Below the pieces are notes generated by a model that saw only the letters and a list, made by a program, of their open reading frames with translations, had not been told where the DNA came from and did no database searches. This document shows positions 42,430 to 51,364 of a stretch of DNA of 64,000 bases, in pieces. A program made the translations under genes and the position numbers. Numbering within the stretch: the stretch's first letter is position 1; each line of letters begins with the position of its first letter. Location of the stretch: the NCBI GenBank assembly GCA_965651265.1, contig CBFGRV010000005.1, forward strand, positions 1 to 64,000, read 5' to 3'. Source of the DNA: CBFGRV01 sp965651265. Lineage in GTDB: Bacteria; Bacteroidota; Rhodothermia; Rhodothermales; VXPQ01.

Positions 42430-43056
42430 TTGAAGAACCTTCCATCCGATATAGTCTTTCGCCACCTCCGGTTCGATCCCGAATATCTGGAGGGCTGGGA
42501 GGCCCTGCTTTCCCGGTACGAAGCGGAGCGCGCGCATGAGTTCACGGGCAAGAAACGTCGCCGGGAGTTCATCCTCGGGCGTGCGGCGGCCCGCCTGCTT
42601 CTCTCGGACGAGCTGGCAGTCGAGCCGCAAGCCGTTCCGCTGTCCGTAGCCGAAAGCGGTGCCATCGATGTGGTCGGCGCCGATCTGCATGTCTCTATTG
42701 CGCATTCCGGTGATCACGCCGTCGCGGCGGCATCCTCGCGGATGGTTGGCGTCGACATCGAGTCGATCGTGCCGCGGAATACCGAACTACGCCGATTCCT
42801 GGTGCATCCCGACGAACAGGAGCTGCTCGAATCCATACCCCTTGATCCCAATAGGTCGCAGATACTCTGGTGGACCCTCAAGGAGGCTACCCTGAAGGCG
42901 ATGCGAACGGGGCTGCGCTTTCCACCCAGGAAAATTCGGCTCGATGTCGATCTCGGCGAGGAGCGAGCCAGGGCGTACGTGGAAGAAGGACGCGACTGGG
43001 ACCTCTTTTTCGAGGAGTGGGATGGCTACTACGTGGCCGTCGCAGCGGAGCCCTGA
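42430..43056 (+). CDS. 4'-phosphopantetheinyl transferase, Sfp-type
   Basis: This enzyme attaches the pantetheine arm of CoA to carrier proteins. Motifs are in order: HVSIAHSGDHAVAA (P1a/CoA-binding), VGVDIESI with the Mg-binding Asp and Glu, and WTLKEATLKA (usually WxxKEA). The start is not certain: TTG 42430 gives 208 residues, a normal Sfp length, while an in-frame ATG at 42337 lies inside the preceding transporter gene. No carrier-protein gene is present in this window, so the target is elsewhere. Confidence 0.87.
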   Translation: MKNLPSDIVFRHLRFDPEYLEGWEALLSRYEAERAHEFTGKKRRREFILGRAAARLLLSDELAVEPQAVPLSVAESGAIDVVGADLHVSIAHSGDHAVAAASSRMVGVDIESIVPRNTELRRFLVHPDEQELLESIPLDPNRSQILWWTLKEATLKAMRTGLRFPPRKIRLDVDLGEERARAYVEEGRDWDLFFEEWDGYYVAVAAEP

Positions 43057-43067
43057 GAAGATCGGCC

Positions 43068-45470
43068 CTATCGACGCACGATGAACGACTGCGCGATCGT
43101 TCCCTGCGGCGAGGTCACTCTCACGAAATAGACGCCGTTCGGTATGTCCGATGCCTCGATGTCGACATCGTAGCGGCCGGGCGCTCGCTCATCATCAAGA
43201 AGAGTTCCTAGACGCCGGCCGAGAATATCAAACAGCTCGACCTTCAGGTGGGCGGATCGGTCGAGTGTGAGCGGGATCGATGCCCGATCGGTAACGGGAT
43301 GGGGGTGGGCCTGGCCAAGCCGGACGTGCAAAGGAAGCGCATCGGGTGGATCTACGGCCACGGATCCGCCTTGCGCACCCACATAGGAGATGCGCGATAG
43401 CCTCGAGTCGCTGCTGCCCCCGCCGAAAGTGGATCCCCATTCCAACATGTAGATGGCTCCATCCGGCCCGATTTCCATATCCATCGGCCGGATGAAGGTG
43501 AGGGAGGGCAGGAAAGGGTTGATTTTCAGCACGCTGCCGTCCTCATCGAGCTTGACCTCCTTCACCCAGCGCCGGCTCCACTCGTAGATGAAGACGGTGT
43601 CATCATAATAGGAGGGCAGTTTTCGACCGGAGTCGAGCGATGCGTCGAAGTGATAGACTGGCCCGGCCATGGCCGTACGCGAGCCGGCTCCGAACTCGGG
43701 GAACTCTGCCGAAACGGGATAGGGATACCAGATCCAGGCCGGCTGAGGAGGTGGGAGCTGTTCGGCGCCGGTGTTGTTCGGAGAGTCGTTCGTCGGCCCG
43801 TTTAAACAATCAAAGAGATCGCCGGAGATGCCCGAGGCGAAATCATAATCCCGATATGGCTTGTTGTCGCCAATACAGAATGGCCAACCGAAATATCCGG
43901 CTGTGCGCGCCTGATTGAATTCGTCATATCCGCGCGGTCCCCGGCTGGCATCGTCCGCGTTGGCATCGGGCCCGACATCTCCCCAGTATAGCCATCCTGA
44001 TTTCTTGTCGATGGAGATGCGAAATGGGTTACGCAGTCCCATCGCATAGATCTCCGGCAACCCGTCCTCGGGATTGGAAAACAGGTTGCCATCGGGTATG
44101 TCGTAGGACCCGTCAGGTGTCGGCGTGATGCGCAGGATTTTTCCCCGCAGGTCGTTTGTGTTACCCGAGGTCCGCTGGGCATCCCATGCTGATCGACCGT
44201 TCCTCTCGTCTATGGGGGCAAATCCTTCGGATTCGAATGGATTCGTGTTGTCCCCCAGGGACGCGTAGAGATTCCCGTCGGGCCCGAAGGCCAGGGAGCC
44301 CCCACTGTGGCAGCACTGTATCCGTTGAGTGGGGATTTCGAGCAGCACCTTCTCGCTGGCCAGGTCGAGCTCGGTGCCGTTCAACGAAAATCGGGAGATT
44401 CGCTGCTTGGCCTCCTGCCCAGCGGGCGAGTAAAAGAGGTAGATCCAGCCGTTCTCCTCAAAAGCAGGATCGTGGGTGACGCCCAGCAAGCCATCCTCGT
44501 GACCGGTATGCACATTGAGGTTGCCGGCAGGGGTCGTCGCCCCGACATCGGGATCGTACAGCTTGACGGCGCCGGCGCGCTGGACGTAGAGCACGCGTCC
44601 GTCCGGCAGGACGGTGAGCTCCATCGGGTCGAGTGTGTCGTCATCGAGGATCGTGCGCTCGAAGCTCTGATCCAGCGTCGCGGAGCAATCGCCCTCGACA
44701 GCGCCCATCGCCCAGAGGATTCCGCCGAGGACGTGATCCTGAAACGGCGGCTCGTCATAGCTTTCTTTGGTGTGCCCCAAACCCGTGTACCAGGATCGCC
44801 CTTCGTCGACGGGCCGACACCAGGAGATCGGGTGATCGTACCCGAGGCTCCCGCCGGTGTAAGAATCCTCGTCGAGCGTGAGAAGGACGTGTACGGCCCC
44901 GCGAGGGTTCTGCTGGTAGTTATACCACTCGTCGCGGCGTTCCCATCTGAGCGGCAGGTGCGACGTGGATGGATGAACTCGATCGTTCACAACCACCACC
45001 GCATCCTGGATGGCTGGATGGGAGGCGAAGTAGGCGCCGACGAGCTCACCGTACCATGGCCAGTCGTATTCGGTGTCGGCCGCGGAATGGATGCCGACGA
45101 AACCGCCGCCCTCCTGGATGTATTTCTCGAATGCGTCCTGTTGGTCGGCGTCTAAAATGTCGCCAGTGGTCGACAGGAATACGACCGCATCGTAGCCGGC
45201 TAGTGTCGCCTCATTGAAGACGCTTGCATCTTCTGTGTGGTCGACGCCGAAACCGTGTGTATCCCCGAGCCCCTCGATCATCGCGACGCCATCCTCGATG
45301 GAGTCGTGTCGGAATCCCGCGGTCTTCGAGAACACCAGCACGGACGACTCCTGTGCGAGCGTCGAGCCTGTTGATGCCGCGGAAAGCAAGAAGACGGCGA
45401 GTATCATCCCCGCTGCGGTTACGCTGCGCGCATTCGGCGCCGATTCTACTCGACGTACCGCCTGCAACAT
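43068..45470 (-). CDS. ThuA-like domain + glucose/sorbosone dehydrogenase propeller + T9SS sorting domain
   Basis: This exported three-part protein has, after its signal peptide (SVTAAGMILAVFLLSAASTGSTLAQ), a ThuA-type glutamine-amidotransferase-like domain (VLVFSKTAGFRHDSIEDG, GGGFVGIHSAADTE, YDHPISWCRPVDEGRSWYTGLGH). A sorbosone-dehydrogenase-type six-bladed propeller follows (LTVLPDGRVLYVQRAG, GLLGVTHDPAFEENGWIYLFYSP, SLAFGPDGNLYASLGD, RNPFRISIDKKSG). The last 80 residues are a type IX secretion C-terminal domain (LKVELFDILGRRL, GRYDVDIEASDIPNGVYFVRV). It is thus surface-delivered and probably binds or oxidises sugars. Starts at 45521 or 45407 are also possible. Confidence 0.92.
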   Translation of the reverse strand: MLQAVRRVESAPNARSVTAAGMILAVFLLSAASTGSTLAQESSVLVFSKTAGFRHDSIEDGVAMIEGLGDTHGFGVDHTEDASVFNEATLAGYDAVVFLSTTGDILDADQQDAFEKYIQEGGGFVGIHSAADTEYDWPWYGELVGAYFASHPAIQDAVVVVNDRVHPSTSHLPLRWERRDEWYNYQQNPRGAVHVLLTLDEDSYTGGSLGYDHPISWCRPVDEGRSWYTGLGHTKESYDEPPFQDHVLGGILWAMGAVEGDCSATLDQSFERTILDDDTLDPMELTVLPDGRVLYVQRAGAVKLYDPDVGATTPAGNLNVHTGHEDGLLGVTHDPAFEENGWIYLFYSPAGQEAKQRISRFSLNGTELDLASEKVLLEIPTQRIQCCHSGGSLAFGPDGNLYASLGDNTNPFESEGFAPIDERNGRSAWDAQRTSGNTNDLRGKILRITPTPDGSYDIPDGNLFSNPEDGLPEIYAMGLRNPFRISIDKKSGWLYWGDVGPDANADDASRGPRGYDEFNQARTAGYFGWPFCIGDNKPYRDYDFASGISGDLFDCLNGPTNDSPNNTGAEQLPPPQPAWIWYPYPVSAEFPEFGAGSRTAMAGPVYHFDASLDSGRKLPSYYDDTVFIYEWSRRWVKEVKLDEDGSVLKINPFLPSLTFIRPMDMEIGPDGAIYMLEWGSTFGGGSSDSRLSRISYVGAQGGSVAVDPPDALPLHVRLGQAHPHPVTDRASIPLTLDRSAHLKVELFDILGRRLGTLLDDERAPGRYDVDIEASDIPNGVYFVRVTSPQGTIAQSFIVRR

Positions 45471-45577
45471 TACGTCAAACCTGTGGCCCTTCTGCGCGTT
45501 CGTAAAATCTGGCCAAGACATTTTTTCGATGGAATCTGGACGTGCACTTGAAGAGGTGCGTGGGACGCCTCCTTTTG

Positions 45578-48500
45578 ATGGAATCTAAGCGATACACGCC
45601 TCAACACCCTATTCGCTTCGTCACGGCGGCTTCGCTGTTCGACGGACATGACGCCGCCATCAACATTATTCGCCGAATTCTCCAGGCGAGCGGTGCCGAA
45701 GTGATCCACCTTGGCCACAACCGCTCTGTGCAGGATGTGGTCGAAACGGCCATCGAGGAAGACGCGCAGGGAATCGCGGTGTCCTCGTACCAGGGCGGCC
45801 ACATGGAGTACTTCAAGTATATGTATGATTTGCTCCAGGAGCGCGGGGCGGGGCACGTCAAGATATTTGGTGGAGGGGGTGGGGTGATCGTCCCCGAGGA
45901 AATCACCGAACTCGAGGCGTACGGCATCGCAAAGATCTTTCATCCCGAGCATGGGATGGCCATGGGCCTTCAGGGGATGGTCGATTACATGCTCGAGCAG
46001 ACGGACTTTGAAACCCCGCGGCAGCAGGACGGGGCCCACACGCCGCCTCGGGATCCGGCTCGGATCGCCCGCATGCTCAGCGAAGTCGAATCACGGCGGC
46101 TCCAGGAGGCGGCCGTTCCAGCCGGTGACGTGCCTGAATTCGCTCACTCCATTTTCGAGGCGCAGGCCGAACGACGTTCCGCCGCACCGACCATCGGCAT
46201 CACGGGCACCGGCGGCGCGGGCAAGTCCACGCTGACCGATGAGATCGTTCGCCGCTTCCTGAACGACTTCGACGACCTCGAAGTCGCCATCCTCTCCGTC
46301 GATCCAACCCGACGCCGCACTGGAGGTGCACTTCTTGGAGATCGCATCCGAATGAACGCCATCTACGGGCGTCATGCGGAGAGGGTATACATGCGCTCTT
46401 TTGCGACTCGCCAGGCCCACAGGTCGACGTCACAGGCGCTGCGCGATGCCGTCGAGATCTGCCGCGCCGCCGGCTACGATCTCATTCTCCTGGAAACCGC
46501 AGGGATTGGGCAGAGCGACACGGAGATCGTCGATCTCGCCGATGTCTCCGTGTACGTCATGACGCACGACTTCGGGGCGCCCAGCCAGCTCGAAAAAATT
46601 GGAATGCTGGACCTCGCCGATTTCGTCATCCTCAACAAGTTCGAGAAGCGCGGCAGCTCCGATGCATTACGCGACATCCGCAAGCAGGTCCAACGCAATC
46701 GGGGCCTCTTCGATAGGGACCCGGAATCGATGCCGGTCTACCCTACGATGGCCTCCCGCTTCGACGATCCCGGTGTCTCGCGCTTTTATCTAGCTCTGCT
46801 CGATCATCTTCGAGAGCACTACAATTTCGACCGCATCTCCCCGACGTACCGTGCCGAGGAGCTTCCCGAAGTGGATCCTCGGGAGTTGGCGATCATCCCA
46901 CCAGGCCGGCAACGGTATCTCGGAGAGGTGGCGGAATCGTGTCGGCGCTATCGGGAATGGGCGGAAAAGCAGGTGGAAATCGCCCGGAAGTGGGGCCAGG
47001 CGGCCGGAGCTCTCGAGCAGGTTCAGGAATGGGATCCCGAGGATCGAGAGGTGCTTGTGGATCGCCTCGAACAGATGAAGTCCCACTGGTGGCAGCAGCT
47101 CGATATCCGATCCAGGCGGATCCTCGAAAGATGGGACGACGAGACCGCTCGCTACTCGGGAGACAGCTTCACGTATACCGTTCGAGGCCGGGAGATCGAG
47201 GTCGATATTGCCGACGAGTCCCTTTCCGGCACCCGAATTCCGCGCGTTGCGCTGCCGAAGACGAAGGATCCGGGGGAGCGTCTTCGCTTCGCGCTGCTCG
47301 AGAACCTTCCGGGCTACTTCCCCTACACGGCCGGGGTGTTTCCATTTAAGCGCCGCAATGAGGATCCAACGCGAATGTTTGCGGGCGAAGGGTCCCCGGA
47401 GCGCACGAACCGCCGTTTTCATCTGGTTTCGGAGGGAATGCCGGCCAAGCGACTCTCGACGGCCTTCGATTCAGTCACGCTCTACGGCTACGATCCCGAC
47501 GAGCGGCCCGACATATACGGCAAGGTCGGGAATGCCGGCGTGTCGATCTGTACGCTCGACGACATGAAGAAGCTCTACTCGGGCTTCAATCTATGCGACC
47601 CGTCCACGAGCGTCTCGATGACGATCAACGGACCCGCCCCGATGATCCTGGCCATGTTCATGAACACGGCGATCGATCAGCAGATCGAGTTTTACCTCAA
47701 GGAGCAGGGGAGATGGGAGGATGCGGAGCGAGTGATTGCCGAGCGTCTCGGCGAGGATCGGCCGCGCTACGAGCCGTACGGACCCAACGGCGCCATGGAT
47801 GAGCTGCCGCCTACGCACGACGGCTCCGGCCTCGGGCTTCTCGGCACCAGTGGCTCCGAGCTGGTCGAGTGGGGCATCCTGTCCCAAGACGAGTACGCGC
47901 GCATCGCCGCCCACGCCATCCATGTAGTCAGGGGCACCGTCCAGGCCGACATCCTGAAGGAAGACCAGGCCCAGAACACCTGCATCTTCTCGACGGAGTT
48001 CGCGCTCCGCCTGATGGGAGATGTCCAGCAGTATTTCGTCGACCACGACGTCCGCAACTTCTACTCGGTCTCCATATCGGGCTACCACATCGCGGAGGCC
48101 GGCGCCAATCCGATCACGCAGTTGGCCTTCACGTTGGCCAACGGCTTCACATACGTGGAGTACTACCTCGGGCGTGGCATGCACGTCGATGCATTTGCGC
48201 CTAACCTCTCGTTCTTCTTCTCGAACGGGATGGATCCGGAATACAGCGTGATCGGCCGGGTCGCGCGCCGCATCTGGGCCGTGGCGATGAAAGAAAAGTA
48301 CGGCGCCAATGAGCGGAGCCAGAAGCTCAAGTACCACATCCAGACCTCCGGCCGTAGCCTGCACGCGAAGGAGATGCAATTCAACGACATCCGCACGACG
48401 CTGCAGGCGCTGATGGCCGTGTACGACAACTGCAACTCGCTCCACACCAACGCCTACGACGAGGCGGTGACAACGCCCACGGAGGAAAGCGTCCGCCGCG

Positions 48501-49033
48501 CCATTGCGATCCAGCTCATCATCGCACGTGAGCTGGGTCTCGCCAAGAACGAAAATCCGCTGCAGGGTGCCTTCATCATCGAGGAGCTGACCGATCTGGT
48601 CGAGGAGGCCGTGCTATCGGAATTCGAGCGGCTCAACGACCGAGGTGGGGTTCTTGGTGCGATGGAGTCCATGTACCAGCGCGGCAAGATTCAATCCGAG
48701 TCGATGGTTTATGAGCGCAAGAAGCATAGCGGAGAGCTGCCCGTGATCGGCGTGAACGTCTTCACGGCGCGCAACGGCGAGGCCGACGAGGAAGGCACGG
48801 TCGAGCTGATGCGCTCATCGGAAGATGAGAAGCAGCATCAACTCCGTCATCTGCACGAGTTTCAGCGACGAAATGCGGAACGGTCCGAGCAGGCTCTGGA
48901 TCGACTCAAGAAGGTGGCACGATCAGGTGGAAACGTATTCGCTGAGCTCCTCGAGACCGTCAAAGTTTGCTCGCTCGGACAGATCACACGCGCCCTTTTC
49001 GATGTGGGTGGCGAATACCGTCGCAACATGTAG
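45578..49033 (+). CDS. icmF: Fused isobutyryl-CoA mutase (IcmF)
   Basis: IcmF interconverts isobutyryl-CoA and n-butyryl-CoA with adenosylcobalamin. Order: an N-terminal B12-binding domain (SLFDGHDAAINIIRRIL with the Asp-x-His-x-x-like loop, IAVSSYQGGH), the MeaI G-protein chaperone (P-loop GITGTGGAGKSTL at about 206-218; LLETAGIGQSD) and the C-terminal TIM-barrel mutase (KVGNAGVSICTLDDM, VSISGYHIAEAGANPITQLAF, IQTSGRSLH). At about 1150 residues it is the expected single-chain size. ATG 45578 is preferred over GTG 45542. It suggests the organism degrades valine or branched fatty acids, or assimilates butyrate. Confidence 0.95.
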   Translation: MESKRYTPQHPIRFVTAASLFDGHDAAINIIRRILQASGAEVIHLGHNRSVQDVVETAIEEDAQGIAVSSYQGGHMEYFKYMYDLLQERGAGHVKIFGGGGGVIVPEEITELEAYGIAKIFHPEHGMAMGLQGMVDYMLEQTDFETPRQQDGAHTPPRDPARIARMLSEVESRRLQEAAVPAGDVPEFAHSIFEAQAERRSAAPTIGITGTGGAGKSTLTDEIVRRFLNDFDDLEVAILSVDPTRRRTGGALLGDRIRMNAIYGRHAERVYMRSFATRQAHRSTSQALRDAVEICRAAGYDLILLETAGIGQSDTEIVDLADVSVYVMTHDFGAPSQLEKIGMLDLADFVILNKFEKRGSSDALRDIRKQVQRNRGLFDRDPESMPVYPTMASRFDDPGVSRFYLALLDHLREHYNFDRISPTYRAEELPEVDPRELAIIPPGRQRYLGEVAESCRRYREWAEKQVEIARKWGQAAGALEQVQEWDPEDREVLVDRLEQMKSHWWQQLDIRSRRILERWDDETARYSGDSFTYTVRGREIEVDIADESLSGTRIPRVALPKTKDPGERLRFALLENLPGYFPYTAGVFPFKRRNEDPTRMFAGEGSPERTNRRFHLVSEGMPAKRLSTAFDSVTLYGYDPDERPDIYGKVGNAGVSICTLDDMKKLYSGFNLCDPSTSVSMTINGPAPMILAMFMNTAIDQQIEFYLKEQGRWEDAERVIAERLGEDRPRYEPYGPNGAMDELPPTHDGSGLGLLGTSGSELVEWGILSQDEYARIAAHAIHVVRGTVQADILKEDQAQNTCIFSTEFALRLMGDVQQYFVDHDVRNFYSVSISGYHIAEAGANPITQLAFTLANGFTYVEYYLGRGMHVDAFAPNLSFFFSNGMDPEYSVIGRVARRIWAVAMKEKYGANERSQKLKYHIQTSGRSLHAKEMQFNDIRTTLQALMAVYDNCNSLHTNAYDEAVTTPTEESVRRAIAIQLIIARELGLAKNENPLQGAFIIEELTDLVEEAVLSEFERLNDRGGVLGAMESMYQRGKIQSESMVYERKKHSGELPVIGVNVFTARNGEADEEGTVELMRSSEDEKQHQLRHLHEFQRRNAERSEQALDRLKKVARSGGNVFAELLETVKVCSLGQITRALFDVGGEYRRNM

Positions 49034-49045
49034 ACGAAGAAAGGG

Positions 49046-49456
49046 ATGAAAACGAAGGCCACGGACAGCTCCGTAGAGCGATTCATCGACGCGATCGAAG
49101 ACGCCGGACAACGGGAAGACTGCAAAACGCTGACGGACATGATGCAACGCGTCACCGGGGCATCGCCGAAAATGTGGGGCGATGCGATCGTAGGGTTCGG
49201 AGATTTTCGTTACCGATACGAGAGCGGGCGGGAGGGCGACTGGTTTCTGACCGGATTCTCTCCGCGAAAGGGAAAAATCTCCATCTACACGATGACCGGT
49301 TTCGATCGGTATCCCGATCTCATGGAGCGCCTCGGAAAGTACAAGGTCGGCAAGTCGTGCCTCTACATTAGACGGCTGGACGACGTCGATCTGGGCGTTC
49401 TCGAAGAGCTCGCGGGCCGATCCGTCAAGGAAACCGCGGAGCGATACTCTACGTGA
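49046..49456 (+). CDS. DUF1801 domain protein
   Basis: This 136-residue cytoplasmic protein matches the DUF1801/YdhG-like fold: RFIDAIEDAGQREDCKTLTDMM, PKMWGDAIVGFGDFRYRYESG, GFSPRKGKISIYTM and LGKYKVGKSCLYIRRLDDVDL are its standard landmarks. Function is unknown. It ends with a GTGA overlap that starts pabB, so it is co-translated with the folate genes. Confidence 0.88.
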   Translation: MKTKATDSSVERFIDAIEDAGQREDCKTLTDMMQRVTGASPKMWGDAIVGFGDFRYRYESGREGDWFLTGFSPRKGKISIYTMTGFDRYPDLMERLGKYKVGKSCLYIRRLDDVDLGVLEELAGRSVKETAERYST

Positions 49457-50652
49457 TCGAGCTGTCGACGGAGCCCGGTCTTCTGATTTTCGGCCCGGGG
49501 TGGATGAGAGCGCGCCGTCCCGCCGTCTTACTGCGCGATCCGGTTGAGATCCTCCGGTGCGACCGCGTTCCGGACGTCATGCCTGCGCTGGAAGAGGCGG
49601 CTGCGAGGGCACGTTCCGGGATGATCGTGGCCGGGTTCGTGACGTACGAGGCCGCCCCGGCGTTCGATTCGGCGCACGTCACGCATGCATCCGACGGCCC
49701 GCTGGTGTGGTTCGGCGTATACGACCCAGGAAGCGTCGTCATCTCGCGAAAACTAGCGCCACCGAGCGAACCCTCCGGGGTAGCCCTTCGAAACACCCGC
49801 TTTCGCTTGACGAGGGACGAATACGCAAAGGCTTTTGGATGCATCCAGCAGGCCATCTACGAAGGGGATGTCTACCAGATCAACTACACGTCCCCGTTGA
49901 CCTTTGAATTTGTTGGAAGCCCGCTTTCCCTCTGGCACCACCTTTTCCATCGTCAACCGGTTGAGTTCGGGGCCTACATCGATACGGGAGACCGCCAGAT
50001 CCTGAGCTGCTCGCCGGAGCTGTTTTTTGAACTCTCCGGTCGGAGCGTCCTTACCCGGCCGATGAAGGGCACGATACGCCGGGGGCACACCGAGGTTGAA
50101 GACGACGTCCTTGCCACCCGCCTGGCCACCGATGCCAAGGCGCAGGCCGAGAACGTCATGATCGTGGATCTCCTCCGAAACGACCTGTCCCGATGCTGCG
50201 AGCAGGGCTCGGTGCGCGTGCCGGACCTGTTCCGGATCGAGCGCTATCGGACGCTGATCCAGATGACCTCCGAGATCGAAGGTCGATTGCGACCTGGGCT
50301 GGGTGTGCCCGATCTATTCCGCCAGCTCTTTCCCTGTGGGTCTGTTACGGGCGCTCCCAAGATCTCCGCAATGAAACAGATCGCCAAACTCGAATCCAGC
50401 CCGCGAGACGTCTACTGCGGAGCAATCGGCTGGATGCACAACGATGAGGCCGCCTTCAATGTCGCGATCCGCACCTCCGTGGTCCGCGATGGGCACGGCG
50501 TCCTCGGAATCGGGAGCGGCATTGTAGCCGACTCGAAGGTCGACGACGAGTTCGATGAATGCCTGCTCAAGGCTCGGTTCTTGACCGACGGGATCGGAGA
50601 AGACGATGCCATGGAGGAAACAATCGATGCCGGCGGGCGGAGGATCGTTTGA
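49453..50652 (+). CDS. pabB: Aminodeoxychorismate synthase component I
   Basis: PabB converts chorismate and ammonia to 4-amino-4-deoxychorismate on the way to folate. Chorismate-binding motifs are all in the C-terminal 260 residues: GDVYQINYTSPL, SCSPELFFELSGRSVLTRPMKGTIRRG, NVMIVDLLRNDLSRCC, RTLIQMTSEIEGRL, LFPCGSVTGAPKISAMKQI and GIGSGIVADSKVDDEFDEC. The PMKGT sequence, with Lys, marks PabB rather than anthranilate synthase. Length 399. The GTG start overlaps the DUF1801 stop and the end overlaps pabC as TGATG. Confidence 0.94.
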   Translation: MIELSTEPGLLIFGPGWMRARRPAVLLRDPVEILRCDRVPDVMPALEEAAARARSGMIVAGFVTYEAAPAFDSAHVTHASDGPLVWFGVYDPGSVVISRKLAPPSEPSGVALRNTRFRLTRDEYAKAFGCIQQAIYEGDVYQINYTSPLTFEFVGSPLSLWHHLFHRQPVEFGAYIDTGDRQILSCSPELFFELSGRSVLTRPMKGTIRRGHTEVEDDVLATRLATDAKAQAENVMIVDLLRNDLSRCCEQGSVRVPDLFRIERYRTLIQMTSEIEGRLRPGLGVPDLFRQLFPCGSVTGAPKISAMKQIAKLESSPRDVYCGAIGWMHNDEAAFNVAIRTSVVRDGHGVLGIGSGIVADSKVDDEFDECLLKARFLTDGIGEDDAMEETIDAGGRRIV

Positions 50653-51344
50653 TGGTTCGCCCCGCACGAGCCGAAGAGAACCACGACGACAGTGGCCCCG
50701 ATGGGCTCATCGAGACGATGCGTGCCGAGGGGGGGCGCATTGCGCTGATCGAACTGCATGCCGCCCGGCTGCGTGCCTCGGCACGTGAGCTCGGATTCCG
50801 ATTCGATGAAGTGCGCTGGCGCACCACGGTCGAGAGCGTTGCGGAGGGGGCCGACATGCTTAAGGTGCGATCTTTGCTCCATCGCGACGGCACGATGGAA
50901 GTGTCGACCGACCTTTTGGAACCCGAGAAGACCCTGTGGCGCGCCGTGCTCTCACCCTACCGCATAATGTCGGATGACAGGTACAGGCAGTACAAGACGA
51001 CGCGCAGGCATCTCTACGACTCGGAGCGGCTCCGTATTTTGGCCCTTGGCTACGACGAGGTGATCTTTCTGAATGAGCTAGGGGAATGCGCAGAGGGATC
51101 CCGGACCAATATCATCTTGGTGAAAGACGGGAAGTGGATCACGCCGCCTACAGCGGCCGGTGCATTGCCCGGGGTGTTTCGCCGGCACCTCATAGAGACT
51201 CAAGGCCTTAAGGAAGGTCGCGTTACTCCACGTGATTTCGAAACGGCTGCAGCAGTTTACTTATGTAATGCAGTGCGCGGGTTGATCCGGGCCGAAATTT
51301 CGGTTGCACCGGAACAGCCTGAAGAAGATGTTAGGTCCACATGA
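50652..51344 (+). CDS. pabC: Aminotransferase class IV, probable 4-amino-4-deoxychorismate lyase
   Basis: PabC releases pyruvate to give 4-aminobenzoate, using PLP. The PLP Lys sits in RQYKTTRRHLYD (about residue 115), with GYDEVIFLNELGECAEGSRTNII and GALPGVFRRHLIE as class IV motifs. Length 230 is slightly short, as the N-terminal small domain is reduced. The start overlaps the pabB stop (TGATG), and the pairing with PabB supports the lyase assignment over branched-chain aminotransferase. A glutaminase subunit (PabA) is not present in this window. Confidence 0.88.
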   Translation: MVRPARAEENHDDSGPDGLIETMRAEGGRIALIELHAARLRASARELGFRFDEVRWRTTVESVAEGADMLKVRSLLHRDGTMEVSTDLLEPEKTLWRAVLSPYRIMSDDRYRQYKTTRRHLYDSERLRILALGYDEVIFLNELGECAEGSRTNIILVKDGKWITPPTAAGALPGVFRRHLIETQGLKEGRVTPRDFETAAAVYLCNAVRGLIRAEISVAPEQPEEDVRST

Positions 51345-51364
51345 ATTGACCGGCCAAACCCTCG

